A stretch of DNA of 64,000 nt from Solimonas sp036405815 (GTDB lineage Bacteria > Pseudomonadota > Gammaproteobacteria > Nevskiales > Nevskiaceae). The position numbers and the translations under genes are program-made. Below are positions 1-9,131 of this stretch, one piece after another (position 1 is the stretch's first letter; every line of letters begins with the position of its first letter). Under the pieces are notes generated by a model. It was given only the letters and a program-made list of their open reading frames with translations, was not told the origin of the DNA and made no database searches. Location: NCBI GenBank assembly GCA_036405815.1, contig DASWWX010000067.1:62001-126000 (forward strand), written 5' to 3'.

Positions 1-1307
1 TCGCGACAATCCGGCTGGAAGCGGCGTGCGCGCTCCGGATAACGCTTGAAGTAGGCAGGACCATGGCTGCCCTTCTGATGCAGAACCAACAGTCTTGCGG
101 CGCCGGCAGGCGGATAGAGCCGATCGAGGTCGCGCAGCAGAATGCCGTCGAGGCATTCGCCGTCGGTACACAGCGCCGGGTCGGTGGCCCGTTCCAGCGA
201 CTCCATGCCCATGCGTGCGCAGACGCCCTGACAGCCCGAGTCGTTGTCGCGCCACTTCACGTCGACGCCGACTCGCTGCAAGACGTCCAGCAGGTTCTCC
301 TGCGCGCGCGCCTTGGCGCGGCTGAAATCGCTGCGGCCGAGCGCGGAAAACAGGCAAGGAACGGATTCGGCCGTCGCGGTGCCGCAGGCACTGAACCGTG
401 GGAAATTGATCAGCTCCGGAAGCTGCGAGAGCCGCGGATTGGTCGGGCGTTCGTAGCCGTTGAGTTGGAAATTGGCGGCGCGGGCCGTCTCTCCGAGGAC
501 CAGAACCACCAGCAGCGGGCGCTCGCCGACTTGGCGGGATTGGCGTATCGCGTCTGGCGCTACCGGCAGTAACGGCGCCTGCGGCCCCCGAGGCATTGCT
601 TCCCGCAGATACTGACTCGCCGAGTAAAGCGGATAGGTCGGATTGATGTAGAGGCGCACGTCGCGGTGCTGGCGACCCCAGAACACCGCATCGTCATACT
701 GCACAAAGAAGACCACGCTCAGGGTGACCAGGACGGCTAGCGCCAGCGCCGCCCGCCGCAGTGCCGACGACAACGCTGGACGATCGGGGACCGCGCAGCG
801 GCCAACCAGCCAGGCAGGGATAACGCCCTGCAGCAGAACGTGCACGACGAACGCAGAGCGCAGCAGGTCGCCGGCCTCGCGGGTATCGGTGCTCATCACG
901 TTGACCAGCATCGCTCGATCGATGACGACGCCGTAGCTATCCATGAAGTAGCTGCATACCGACGACACCAACAGCATCACGATCAAGCCCGGCTTTAGGG
1001 TTGAACGTTGCGCGAATGGCAACAAGGCCAGAAACAGCAGGCTTAGCAATACGGCGAAAACCGTGGCAAGCAGGCGCCACTCCTCCCAGCCCCACGGCTG
1101 TGGCAGTGAGGCCTGGACCGCCTTCAGGAAAGCGGCGTTCTGTGTAATGGCCAGGTAGAGTGCAACCAGCGCGGTCAGCGTGATGGCGCCGATCCGGGGC
1201 GGCCGTCGGCCTATGGCGCTGGCGCGCGCAGCCGGCGCGCCCGCTGGGACGCCGACGGGCACGGCCAAGTGGTGCGCCGGGGCTGGACTTCGCTGCAGCG
1301 TGGGCAT
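1..1307 (-). CDS. eptA: Phosphoethanolamine transferase EptA-like (3' end cut by window edge)
   Basis: Inner-membrane enzyme that transfers phosphoethanolamine from phosphatidylethanolamine to lipid A in the periplasm, lowering surface negative charge and giving resistance to cationic peptides. My translation of the minus strand from the ATG at 1307 gives 435 residues before the window ends. Five hydrophobic segments lie at about residues 40-60, 80-99, 107-125, 150-169 and 186-204, followed by the start of the sulfatase-like catalytic domain. The motif GETARAANF contains the expected nucleophile Thr274, followed by NGYERPTNP. The sequence AGGAAG sits 8 bases before the ATG. A hydrophilic N-terminus of about 38 residues precedes the first membrane segment, so a later start is possible. 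Diverges from the cNMP/rhodanese gene. A PmrA-like box lies upstream. Confidence 0.9.
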   Translation of the reverse strand, partial: MPTLQRSPAPAHHLAVPVGVPAGAPAARASAIGRRPPRIGAITLTALVALYLAITQNAAFLKAVQASLPQPWGWEEWRLLATVFAVLLSLLFLALLPFAQRSTLKPGLIVMLLVSSVCSYFMDSYGVVIDRAMLVNVMSTDTREAGDLLRSAFVVHVLLQGVIPAWLVGRCAVPDRPALSSALRRAALALAVLVTLSVVFFVQYDDAVFWGRQHRDVRLYINPTYPLYSASQYLREAMPRGPQAPLLPVAPDAIRQSRQVGERPLLVVLVLGETARAANFQLNGYERPTNPRLSQLPELINFPRFSACGTATAESVPCLFSALGRSDFSRAKARAQENLLDVLQRVGVDVKWRDNDSGCQGVCARMGMESLERATDPALCTDGECLDGILLRDLDRLYPPAGAARLLVLHQKGSHGPAYFKRYPERARRFQPDCR

Positions 1308-1347
1308 GGACACTTCCTGTCAGAGGCCGGCACGCTAGCAATCGATC

Positions 1348-1364
1348 CGTAAGAATTTCGTTAG
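1348..1364 (-). promoter_or_regulatory. Putative PmrA-like response-regulator box upstream of eptA
   Basis: Read on the minus strand, CTAACG-AAATT-CTTACG is a direct hexamer repeat with an 11-bp period. It resembles the PmrA consensus CTTAAG-N5-CTTAAG (4/6 and 5/6 matches). It ends 41 bp upstream of the eptA ATG. eptA is the classic PmrA target, but binding here is inference. Confidence 0.4.
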
Positions 1365-1503
1365 GAGGCAGCGGGTGATCCGGCATGGACATGACCCGGT
1401 ACGGGGCTTCATTCGGCCTGGGCTGAGACGTCGGTCCGCGCCGGCCCGCGTGGTAGCATCGACACCATCTGTAAGAACAAGATAGTTGCGAGCCGGCATT
1501 CAA

Positions 1504-2550
1504 ATGACCCTCGAAGCCGCCGTCGACACGGCTCTATTCAAGAACTACGTGCCGCTCAACGCCCTTCGGGCCGAAAGCCAGGCAGATCTGGCGCGCAAAT
1601 CGTCGATCGTCACCTGCCGCGCGGGCGAATATTTGTTCAAGGTCGGCGACAGCGCGCAGGCAGCGGTATTCGTTTTATCCGGCGAAGTGCATTTGGAGGA
1701 TGGCAGCGGTAAGGCGCTGTCGCGCGTCCGCGCGGGCGAGCCCGCGTCGTTCCACCGTCTGGCACACCAGTCCCCTCGAAAGGTGGCCGCACGGTGCGTC
1801 ACGGAAGTTCGATATCTGTCGGTGGATGCCGGCCTGCTGGACGTGATGCTGACCTGGGATCAGACCGGCTCGTTCGAGGTCGGCGAGCTGACCGATAATA
1901 GCGGCAGCGGCGACGACTGGATGACCAAGCTGCTGCAGATGCGCACCTTCCAGTTGGTGCCGCCGTCGAATCTGCAGGCGATGTTCATGCGCATGCAGGA
2001 AGTGCGGGTAGAGCCCGGCAATGTGATCGTCAAGCAGGGAGACGACGGTGATTTCTTCTATGTGATCATGACCGGTCGCTGCATCGTCACCCGCGAGCAG
2101 CCCAACCAGAAGCCGGTGCGCCTGGCCGAACTCGACGGTGGCTCCTGCTTCGGCGAGGAGGCCTTGATCTCCGATACCAAACGCAATGCCACCGTCACCG
2201 CGCTGACGCGAACGACGCTGATGCGCCTGAGCAAGGATGATTTCCGCAAGCTGCTCAACGACCCGCTGTCCCGCCGCATCAGCTATGCGGATGGCAAGAA
2301 GCTGGTCGACGAGGGCAAGGCCAAGTGGCTCGACGTACGCCTGCCCAGCGAAGCGCAGAATGCCCCCCTGCCCGGCGCGCTCAATCTGCCGCTGTACATG
2401 CTGCGCATGAAGCTGGCGACGCTGGATACCGGTACCAAATGGATCGTGGGTTGCGATACCGGCCGCCGCAGTTCGGTGGCCGTGTTCGTGCTGATCCAGA
2501 AAGGCTACGACGCCTACGTGCTCGATAAGGGCGTACCCGCCGGCGCCTGA
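1504..2550 (+). CDS. Tandem cyclic-nucleotide-binding domain protein with C-terminal rhodanese domain
   Basis: Cytoplasmic 348-residue protein of unknown role. Residues about 25-115 look like a degenerate CRP-like beta barrel. Residues about 145-250 form a second, better preserved one, with the phosphate-binding cassette FGEEALISDTKRNATV, including the conserved Glu and Arg that contact cyclic nucleotide. Residues about 262-348 form a rhodanese domain with WLDVRLPSE and the active loop CDTGRRS (Cys317), so a sulfur-transfer or phosphatase-like activity is possible. There is no helix-turn-helix, so it is not a CRP-type transcription factor. I chose the ATG at 1504 over an in-frame TTG at 1486. 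Divergent from eptA; faces pilZ convergently. Physiological partner unknown. Confidence 0.85.
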   Translation: MTLEAAVDTALFKNYVPLNALRAESQADLARKSSIVTCRAGEYLFKVGDSAQAAVFVLSGEVHLEDGSGKALSRVRAGEPASFHRLAHQSPRKVAARCVTEVRYLSVDAGLLDVMLTWDQTGSFEVGELTDNSGSGDDWMTKLLQMRTFQLVPPSNLQAMFMRMQEVRVEPGNVIVKQGDDGDFFYVIMTGRCIVTREQPNQKPVRLAELDGGSCFGEEALISDTKRNATVTALTRTTLMRLSKDDFRKLLNDPLSRRISYADGKKLVDEGKAKWLDVRLPSEAQNAPLPGALNLPLYMLRMKLATLDTGTKWIVGCDTGRRSSVAVFVLIQKGYDAYVLDKGVPAGA

Positions 2551-2592
2551 GATTGGTGCGCCGGTTCACGGCGCCTCCCTTCAGCGTGATGG

Positions 2593-2955
2593 TTACATCG
2601 TGTGCGTGGGCCGGTCGGCGCCCAGCGCGCCCGCCAGCAAGGCCTCGATCTTCTTCTGTGTGCCGCCGCCGTCCTGCGCGCTGAACTGCACGCCGATACC
2701 TTGCACACGTTTGTTCTGTGCGCCCTTAGGCGTAAGCCAGACTACCTTGCCCGCGACCGGAATTCGCTCCGGGTTCTCCATCAGCGTCAGCAGGATGAAG
2801 ACTTCGTCACCGAGCCGGTAGTCCTTATTGGTCGGAATGAACAGTCCGCCATTTTTCACGAAAGGCATGTAGGCGACGTATAGCGCCGACTTGTCCTTGA
2901 TATTGAGCGTGAGAATGCCCGGCTGGGCGCCGCCGGGGCGCGGAGGGGTACTCAT
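2593..2955 (-). CDS. pilZ: PilZ domain protein (type IV pilus biogenesis)
   Basis: Small 120-residue PilZ protein. The family founder in Pseudomonas is needed for type IV pilus assembly and does not bind c-di-GMP itself. Visible features are the PilZ beta-barrel pattern with NGGLFIPTNKDYRLGDEV near residues 35-52 and VAGKVVWLTP near 67-76. The N-terminus lacks the RxxxR c-di-GMP motif, as in true PilZ. It is the last gene of the minus-strand block, downstream of holB, the same holB-pilZ neighbourhood known in Pseudomonas and Xanthomonas. The 65-bp gap from holB leaves room for a promoter, but I see no clear one. Confidence 0.88.
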   Translation of the reverse strand: MSTPPRPGGAQPGILTLNIKDKSALYVAYMPFVKNGGLFIPTNKDYRLGDEVFILLTLMENPERIPVAGKVVWLTPKGAQNKRVQGIGVQFSAQDGGGTQKKIEALLAGALGADRPTHTM

Positions 2956-3020
2956 GCGGATCGTTCCTCTCTGCTGCGATGCATGGATTTTCTTTCCATC
3001 ACTCTAGCGGATTCGGGGCG

Positions 3021-4037
3021 CTACGCCAGCACGGCGCGGCCAACCCGCAGCCATTGCACGAACAGCGATTCGAGCAGCAACTGCGGCGATGCGGTGCCGG
3101 CGGCACGACGCTGCGCATCCAACACCTCGCCGATCATCAGGTCCAGGTTTTCGCTGTTCGCGCCCCGCCCCTGCCGCAGCGATTGGCGCAGCAGCTCCAG
3201 CAGCCAGGCGCTGGCCCATTGCAGGTGCTCGACGACGCTGTCCTTGTCGACGGTTGCCGCCGCGCTGATCGGATCACGTTTCATCTGCGCAACGCCGGTC
3301 CACAGCTCGCGCCAGGCGCGGCGCTGGGCGACGCCATCGTTGTCGGCCAGTGCCAGCGCGCGCAGTGGCGCGCCGCCGGCTTCGGCGAGCAGTGCGGCAT
3401 CGACGGTCGCGTCCTGCTGCTGTAGCCACGCGATCGCTTCGTCGGTCGTCGGCGGCACCATGCGGATGCGCTGGCAGCGGCTACGCAGGGTTGGCTTGAG
3501 CTGCGAGGGCCGCTCGCAGATGAACAACAGATGCGTGCCAGCCGGCGGCTCCTCGACGATCTTCAGCAGCGCGTTGGCACTGCTTTCGTTCAGCAGGTCG
3601 GCGGGCTCGACCACGATGACGCGCTGGCCGCCGTAGTGACTGGCCTGTGCCAGCGACTCGATCAGGCTGTGCACGGCACCGATGGCGATGTCCTTGCGCT
3701 TGCTCTCCGGGCGCGGCTCCCAATGAATCAGTGCGGTCTCCGGCGCAGCGTCGGCCTGCAGGCTGATCGCGACATGACCGTCCCTCGACAGCAGGCTGGC
3801 GTCAGGATGCGTGGCGGCGCTGAGCTGTACGCAGGCACGACACTTCCCGCAGGCGTAGCCGCTGCGTGCCTCGCAAAGCAGGAACGCGGCGAAAGCGCGC
3901 GCGAAATGACGTTTGCCGATGCCCGCCGGGCCGGCCAGCAGCAAGGCATGCGACAGGCGTGACTGCAGGGTCAGCGAGGTCAGTTCCAGCCACAGCGCTT
4001 CCTGCCAGGGCAAGGGGCGCAAGGGGTCGGCGCTCAC
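3021..4037 (-). CDS. holB: DNA polymerase III delta' subunit
   Basis: Clamp-loader subunit of DNA polymerase III, 338 residues. The N-terminal AAA+ domain has a Walker-A-like loop AGPAGIGKRHF (about residues 35-45) and the zinc-binding cysteine cluster C-x8-C-x2-C-x2-C (CEARSGYACGKCRAC). The SRC motif (LRSRCQRI) needed in clamp-loader ATPases is also present. The C-terminus is the helical collar domain. The start ATG overlaps the tmk stop by 4 bp (ATGA), so the two are translationally coupled. Position between tmk and pilZ is the usual gammaproteobacterial order. Confidence 0.95.
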   Translation of the reverse strand: MSADPLRPLPWQEALWLELTSLTLQSRLSHALLLAGPAGIGKRHFARAFAAFLLCEARSGYACGKCRACVQLSAATHPDASLLSRDGHVAISLQADAAPETALIHWEPRPESKRKDIAIGAVHSLIESLAQASHYGGQRVIVVEPADLLNESSANALLKIVEEPPAGTHLLFICERPSQLKPTLRSRCQRIRMVPPTTDEAIAWLQQQDATVDAALLAEAGGAPLRALALADNDGVAQRRAWRELWTGVAQMKRDPISAAATVDKDSVVEHLQWASAWLLELLRQSLRQGRGANSENLDLMIGEVLDAQRRAAGTASPQLLLESLFVQWLRVGRAVLA

Positions 4038-4657
4038 AGGCGGGCCTCCAGGGTCTGGATGACCGCGGCTTTGACGGCGGCCTCGTCGACGGCAGCGTCG
4101 ATCACAACGCAGCGCGTGGGGTCGGCGGCCGCGCGCGCCAGGAAGGCGGCACGGACGCGGGCCATGAACGCCGCGCTTTCGGACTCGAAGCGGTTGGCCT
4201 GCCCGCGGCGCAGTGCGCGCGCCAAGCCCGTGTCGGGCGGCAGGTCGAGCACCAGGGTCAGGTCGGGCTGCAGATCGGCCAGTGTCATTCGCTCGAGCGC
4301 GTGCAAGGTATCGATGGATACGCCCTTGCCGGCACCTTGGTAGGCATAGCTGGAATCGATGAAGCGATCGCAGATGACATCAATGCCCGCGGCCAATGCC
4401 GGCCGGATCGTGGCGCGCAGATGCGCGTCACGCGCGGCGAACATCAGCAGGGCTTCGGTCTGAGGCGCCAAGCCCTCGTCCCAGTCGCGCAGCACCAGCT
4501 CGCGAATGCCTTCGGCCAGCGGCGAGCCACCGGGCTCGCGGGTCAGCAGCACCGGCCGTCCGCGCTGCTGCAGCCAGTCGCGGATATGGCGCGCGTGCGT
4601 GGATTTGCCGGCGCCCTCGCCGCCTTCGAGTGTGATGAAGCGTCCGCGCGGTTCCAT
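4034..4657 (-). CDS. tmk: Thymidylate kinase
   Basis: Phosphorylates dTMP to dTDP with ATP, the last kinase step specific to dTTP supply. 207 residues, normal family length. The P-loop GGEGAGKST is at about residues 13-21. DR-x-G-type substrate contacts are seen in CDRFIDSSYAYQGAGKG, and the LID region in RRGQANRFESES. It lies 9 bp after mltG and overlaps holB by 4 bp, in the fab-pab-mltG-tmk-holB operon. Confidence 0.96.
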   Translation of the reverse strand: MEPRGRFITLEGGEGAGKSTHARHIRDWLQQRGRPVLLTREPGGSPLAEGIRELVLRDWDEGLAPQTEALLMFAARDAHLRATIRPALAAGIDVICDRFIDSSYAYQGAGKGVSIDTLHALERMTLADLQPDLTLVLDLPPDTGLARALRRGQANRFESESAAFMARVRAAFLARAAADPTRCVVIDAAVDEAAVKAAVIQTLEARL

Positions 4658-4666
4658 GTCGGCGGC

Positions 4667-5668
4667 TCAGGGCTGTCCGAGTTGATAGCGCCGCACCGCG
4701 GCGTTGTGTGCATCCAGCGTATCTGAAAATACGTGTGAGCCATCGCCACGCGAGACGAAGAACAGCGCACTGCCATCGTCCGGGTGCAGGGCCGCGTGGA
4801 TCGATGCGCGGCCTGGCAGGCAGATCGGCGTCGGGGTCAGACCGCCACGCATGTAGGTGTTGTAGGGGGTATTGGTACGCAGATCGCGCAGGCGGATGTT
4901 GCCGTCGAAGGTCGGGCCGATGCCGTAGATCACCGTCGGATCGGTCTGCAGGCGCATGCCCAGGCGCAGGCGGCGGACGAACACGCCGGCGATCTGCTGG
5001 CGTTCGCTTTCCAGCCCCGTTTCCTTTTCGATGATCGACGCCATGATCAAGGCTTCCCGTGCATCGGCGTACGGCAGGCCCGGGCTGCGCCGTTCCCACT
5101 CGTCTGCCAGCACGCGGCGCTGCATGTCCAGTGCACGACGCAGCAGCGTCACGTCCGTGGTGTCGCGCTCGAATCGATAGGTGTCGGGAAAGAACTGCCC
5201 TTCCGGGTGCAGGTCGGGTTCGCCCAGCGCGGCCATGACCGCTTCCAACCGGTGATCGGTCAGGGTCTGCGCGATCTGTGGGTGGCGCCGGATCGCGTCC
5301 AGCGCTTGCGCGAAAGTCCAGCCCTCGATGAAGCGCACCTCGTAAAGCACTGTGCGGCCCGATACGAACAGTGCCACCGCGCCGATCGCATTGAGGCCGG
5401 GCAGCAGCGCGTACTCGCCGCTCTTGATCTGGCTGTCCAGACCATAAAAGCGCGCATGCAGCCGAAGATACAGTGCAGTACGTGCCGGGCCGAGCCACTG
5501 CTGCGACTGCAGGCGGTCGACGACGGTGGCAAAAGCCTGTCCACGCGGAATGTCGAAACGTGCTTCCGCCGTCAGCGGCAACGGGGCCTGCAACAGGCGC
5601 TGGGCGTCCCAGAACAGGAGTGCCACGCCAAGCATCGCCAGCAGGAACAGTTTGAGCAGGTTGCGCAT
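4667..5668 (-). CDS. mltG: Endolytic murein transglycosylase MltG (YceG-like)
   Basis: Inner-membrane lytic transglycosylase that cleaves nascent glycan strands and sets their length. The ATG at 5668 gives 333 residues with a single N-terminal membrane anchor (LLKLFLLAMLGVALLFW). The YceG domain includes the catalytic Glu in the MASIIEKETG motif near residue 205, and QTDPTVIYG and NTPYNTY motifs typical of the family. An in-frame upstream extension to 5821 exists but overlaps pabC and would hide the membrane anchor, so I rejected it. The start overlaps the pabC stop as ATGA, indicating one operon. Confidence 0.95.
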   Translation of the reverse strand: MRNLLKLFLLAMLGVALLFWDAQRLLQAPLPLTAEARFDIPRGQAFATVVDRLQSQQWLGPARTALYLRLHARFYGLDSQIKSGEYALLPGLNAIGAVALFVSGRTVLYEVRFIEGWTFAQALDAIRRHPQIAQTLTDHRLEAVMAALGEPDLHPEGQFFPDTYRFERDTTDVTLLRRALDMQRRVLADEWERRSPGLPYADAREALIMASIIEKETGLESERQQIAGVFVRRLRLGMRLQTDPTVIYGIGPTFDGNIRLRDLRTNTPYNTYMRGGLTPTPICLPGRASIHAALHPDDGSALFFVSRGDGSHVFSDTLDAHNAAVRRYQLGQP

Positions 5669-6492
5669 CAGCACAGTCTCGGGTGGTCCAGCGCCTGCAT
5701 CAACTGCCGGGTCACCGGGCCGGGCGTGGGCCAGCGGCGCTCGCCCAGTGCCTGCAGAGGCCACAAACCGATCAGCGAGTTGGTCACGAACACGTCGTCG
5801 GCGGCCTCCAGCGTCGGCCAATCGGTATGGACTTCGCGGACGGCGATGCCAAGCGCGTCACTCAAGGCAAGCACGCGTTCGCGCGTGGCGCCACGCACGC
5901 CGCAACGATCCAGAGGAGGCGTATTTAGCCGGTCTTCACAGACCCAGAACAGATTGCTGCGGGTACCGCAGATCGGCCGATCGTCGGCGTCGGCCATCAG
6001 CGCTTCCTGCACGCCGTCCGGCCAGTCGCGGCTGGCCAGCACCTGCTCGAGGCGGGCCAGATGTTTGATGCCCGGCAGCGGCGCTGGCGTGGCCAGACGT
6101 TGCGGGCTGCGGATCGCCACGATGCCTTCGGACCAGCAGGTGTCGGCGTATCGCGGTGCGTCCGTGGTCATCAGCAGGCGTTCGCATTCCTGCGTGCGCG
6201 GCGCGTAGCCGCGTTCGCGGGCCTGGCGCCAGAGCAGGATCTTGAGCACGCTGCGTTCGCGGCCGGATGCTAGTTGATCCATTTCATGCCGCAACGTCGC
6301 CGTCGCCGGTGGGATCAGGTCGAGGCGGCGTGCGTCGGCGGCCAGGTGCGCGCACTGGCGCTCGGCGTCATGGACTTGGCCCTTCCAGATCAACAGCGTG
6401 CGGAACACGCCGTCGCCATAGTGCAAGGCACGGCTTTGCAGCAGCGCTTCGACCGATGCCGCGCCGCCGTTGTAGAGGGTGCCGGCGCTCAT
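5668..6492 (-). CDS. pabC: Aminodeoxychorismate lyase
   Basis: PLP enzyme of fold type IV that splits 4-amino-4-deoxychorismate into p-aminobenzoate and pyruvate for folate synthesis. 274 residues. The N-terminal motif SRALHYGDGVFRTLL is characteristic of this family and the catalytic Lys lies in VLKILLWR. Near the C-terminus is TNSLIGLWPL. It overlaps mltG by 3 bp and pabB by 4 bp. Having pabB and pabC adjacent between fabF and mltG lets both PABA steps be made from one transcript. Confidence 0.94.
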   Translation of the reverse strand: MSAGTLYNGGAASVEALLQSRALHYGDGVFRTLLIWKGQVHDAERQCAHLAADARRLDLIPPATATLRHEMDQLASGRERSVLKILLWRQARERGYAPRTQECERLLMTTDAPRYADTCWSEGIVAIRSPQRLATPAPLPGIKHLARLEQVLASRDWPDGVQEALMADADDRPICGTRSNLFWVCEDRLNTPPLDRCGVRGATRERVLALSDALGIAVREVHTDWPTLEAADDVFVTNSLIGLWPLQALGERRWPTPGPVTRQLMQALDHPRLC

Positions 6493-7826
6493 GGTGTTGC
6501 GCCCAGCGCGAGCAGCAGGCCACGCGCCTTGGCGCGTGTCTCCGCCAGTTCCGCGCTCGGTACGGAGTCCGCGACGATGCCGGCACCGGCGCGGAACGTC
6601 ACCTGCCCTGGCTGCCAGACCAGGCTGCGGATCAGGATGTTGCAGTCCAGGCGGCCCTCGCGGCCGATGTAGCCCATGCTGCCGGTATAGGCGCCGCGCC
6701 CAGAGCCCTCCAGTTCAGCGATCACCTCGATCGCGCGCACCTTCGGGCAGCCGGTGATCGTGCCGCCGGGAAACACGGCGCGCAGCGCCGCACCCGGACC
6801 GATGTCGCTGCGCAGGCGACCGCGCACGTTGGAGACAATGTGATGGACGTGTGCGTAGGACTCGAGCTGCATCAGCTCGCTGACCGCCACCGAGCCCGGC
6901 TCGCAGATGCGGCCGAGATCGTTGCGCTCCAGGTCCAGCAGCATCACGTGCTCGGCGCGTTCCTTGAGGCTTTGTCGCAGGTGCGCCTGCAACTGTTCGT
7001 CCTCGTCGGCACCGGCTCCGCGTGGCCGCGTGCCGGCGATCGGCCGGGTCTGGGCCCAGCCGTCGCCAATCTGCAGCAGTCGTTCGGGTGATGAGCTGAT
7101 CACCGCCGCCGCTCCCCAGCGCGCGAGGCCCGCGAACGGTGCCGGATTGCTGTCGCGCAGTCGCGCATAGAGCTCGACTGCATCGATTGCTTCCGGCAGC
7201 CGCGCCGACCAGGCGCGCGACAGATTGGCCTGGAAGATGTCGCCCGCGTGCAGGTAGTCGAGAATGCGGTGGACGCCGGCTACGAAACGCTCGGGCGGCT
7301 CCTCGTCGATCGACAGCATCGGGATCGCCCGCGGCTGTATGGCTACTGCTGCCGCCACGTCACGCTGCAGGCGCTGCAGCGTCGCCGCATCGGCTTCGGT
7401 CACCAGGTGCACGACGCCATCGATACGATCACGCAGGATCGCGGAGCGACAGCGTACCGCCAGCGCGTCCGGCAGGCCGCCCGGCGAGACCGGCAGGCGC
7501 AGTTGGGGCTCGACCTGGCTGACCGCCTCGTAGCCGAGGAACACGAACCAACCGCCACAGAACGGTAACTCGGGAGCCGACAGCCCTGCCGGGGTTTTTG
7601 CGACCCAGCGATCCAGGGCCTCGAAGAAGTTGCCGGTCTCGCTGTACGGACCGCTCAGCCTTCCGCGCTCCAGGCACAGAGCCTCGTCGGGATCAGCGAA
7701 CAGCACATCCCAACGGCCGGACTGCGGGTGCCCGGCGACGCTCTGCAGCAGGAAGGGGTAACGCTCCGGAGCGTCGCGGTGCAGCGACAGCAGGTCCGGG
7801 CATCCGGCGACGGTGGCGCGCAGCAT
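6489..7826 (-). CDS. pabB: Aminodeoxychorismate synthase component I
   Basis: Converts chorismate plus ammonia (from the PabA glutaminase, not in this window) to aminodeoxychorismate. 445 residues, normal length. The chorismate-binding core is clear: SSSPERLLQI, RPIAGTRPRG, LDLERNDLGR, and PGGTITGCPK near the C-terminus. The PIAGT motif with its Ala-Gly-Thr and the substrate-contacting Lys in TGCPKVRAIE fit PabB better than TrpE, as does the position 4 bp into pabC. Lies 20 bp downstream of fabF. Confidence 0.93.
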   Translation of the reverse strand: MLRATVAGCPDLLSLHRDAPERYPFLLQSVAGHPQSGRWDVLFADPDEALCLERGRLSGPYSETGNFFEALDRWVAKTPAGLSAPELPFCGGWFVFLGYEAVSQVEPQLRLPVSPGGLPDALAVRCRSAILRDRIDGVVHLVTEADAATLQRLQRDVAAAVAIQPRAIPMLSIDEEPPERFVAGVHRILDYLHAGDIFQANLSRAWSARLPEAIDAVELYARLRDSNPAPFAGLARWGAAAVISSSPERLLQIGDGWAQTRPIAGTRPRGAGADEDEQLQAHLRQSLKERAEHVMLLDLERNDLGRICEPGSVAVSELMQLESYAHVHHIVSNVRGRLRSDIGPGAALRAVFPGGTITGCPKVRAIEVIAELEGSGRGAYTGSMGYIGREGRLDCNILIRSLVWQPGQVTFRAGAGIVADSVPSAELAETRAKARGLLLALGATP

Positions 7827-7846
7827 CGGAGGACGATGCCGCGCGG

Positions 7847-9088
7847 TCAGGCGAAACGCTGGAACGCCAGGGTGCCGTTGGTGCCGCCGAAACCGAACGA
7901 ATTGGAGATGGCGCGTTCCAGCCGCGCTTCGCGCGCAACCTTCGGCACGTAGTCCAGATCGCAGCCTTCGGCTGGACGGTCCAGGTTGATCGTCGGCGGC
8001 AGTATCTGGTCACGCAGTGCCAGCACCGTGAAGATCGCCTCGATGCCGCCGGCGGCGCCGAGCAGATGGCCCGTCATGGACTTGGTCGAACTGACCGCCA
8101 GCTTGTAGGCGTGATCGCCGAACGCCGCTTTGACCGCCTGGGTTTCGGCCACGTCGCCGGCCAGCGTCGAGGTGCCATGCGCATTGATGTAGTCGATCTG
8201 CGCCGGGTCGAAGCCGGCGTCGCGCAGGCAGGCCTGCATGCAGCGACGCGCGCCGTTGCCGTCTTCCGGCGGCAGCGTGATGTGATAGGCGTCGGACGAC
8301 ATGCCAAAGCCGGAGAACTCGGCGTAGATGCGAGCGCCGCGCTTGCGTGCGTGCTCCAGCTCCTCGAGTACCAGCACGCCGGCGCCGTCGCCGAGCACGA
8401 AGCCGTCGCGGTCCTGGTCCCAGGGGCGGCTGGCCTGCTCGGGGGCGTCGTTGCGCGTCGATAGCGCGCGCGCCTGGCAGAAGCCGGCCATGCCGGCCGG
8501 CGAGGAACCCGCCTCGCCCGCACCGGCGATGAAGACTTCGGCATCGCCGGCCTGGATCAGGCGTGCGCCGAGGCCGATCGCATGGGTCGCGGTCGTGCAG
8601 GCGGACACGCACGCCAGATTCGGCCCGGTGATGCCCAGGTCGATCGAGATATAGCCCGAGATCATGTTGATGATCGAGGCCGGCACAAAAAACGGAGATA
8701 CGCGCTTGGGGCCCTTCTCGGCCAGCACCTTGCACTCTTCCTCAATCGTGCCGATGCCCCCGATGCCGGAACCCACGCAGACGCCAATGTGCTCGCGGTT
8801 GGCATCGGTGATGTCCAGCCCGGCGTCGCGGACCGCCTGCTTGGCGGCCGCAACGCCGTAATGGATGAAACGATCGGTCCGCTTCACGTCCTTCGGGTTC
8901 AGCCAGGCCTCGGCCTGGAAATCCCGGACCAGACCGGCGAACCGTGTGGTGTAGGCGGACGTGTCGTAGGCCGTGATCGGCCCAATACCTGATTTCCCAG
9001 CCAGGATGGCCGACCAGGCCGAGGCCACGTCGTTTCCGACCGGAGAAACGATACCCAAGCCGGTGACAACGACGCGCCTGCGGCTCAT
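7847..9088 (-). CDS. fabF: 3-oxoacyl-ACP synthase II
   Basis: Condensing enzyme that elongates acyl-ACP with malonyl-ACP in fatty acid synthesis. 413 residues, normal length. The catalytic Cys is in ACVSACTTATHAIG (about residue 164), the first His in NAHGTSTLAGD and the second in MTGHLLGAAGG. A phenylalanine gate (SFGFGGTN) is near the C-terminus. It follows acpP by 43 bp in the standard fabD-fabG-acpP-fabF order. Confidence 0.97.
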   Translation of the reverse strand: MSRRRVVVTGLGIVSPVGNDVASAWSAILAGKSGIGPITAYDTSAYTTRFAGLVRDFQAEAWLNPKDVKRTDRFIHYGVAAAKQAVRDAGLDITDANREHIGVCVGSGIGGIGTIEEECKVLAEKGPKRVSPFFVPASIINMISGYISIDLGITGPNLACVSACTTATHAIGLGARLIQAGDAEVFIAGAGEAGSSPAGMAGFCQARALSTRNDAPEQASRPWDQDRDGFVLGDGAGVLVLEELEHARKRGARIYAEFSGFGMSSDAYHITLPPEDGNGARRCMQACLRDAGFDPAQIDYINAHGTSTLAGDVAETQAVKAAFGDHAYKLAVSSTKSMTGHLLGAAGGIEAIFTVLALRDQILPPTINLDRPAEGCDLDYVPKVAREARLERAISNSFGFGGTNGTLAFQRFA

Positions 9089-9131
9089 CGGCTATCCGTT
9101 GGTTGTGCTGGAGGGGTTGCCGCAGTGAGGA

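Noticed and set aside
937..1503. 188-codon frame overlapping the eptA start and promoter region
   Set aside because: It overlaps the true eptA frame, whose membrane segments and catalytic motif are clear. Its translation shows no domain.
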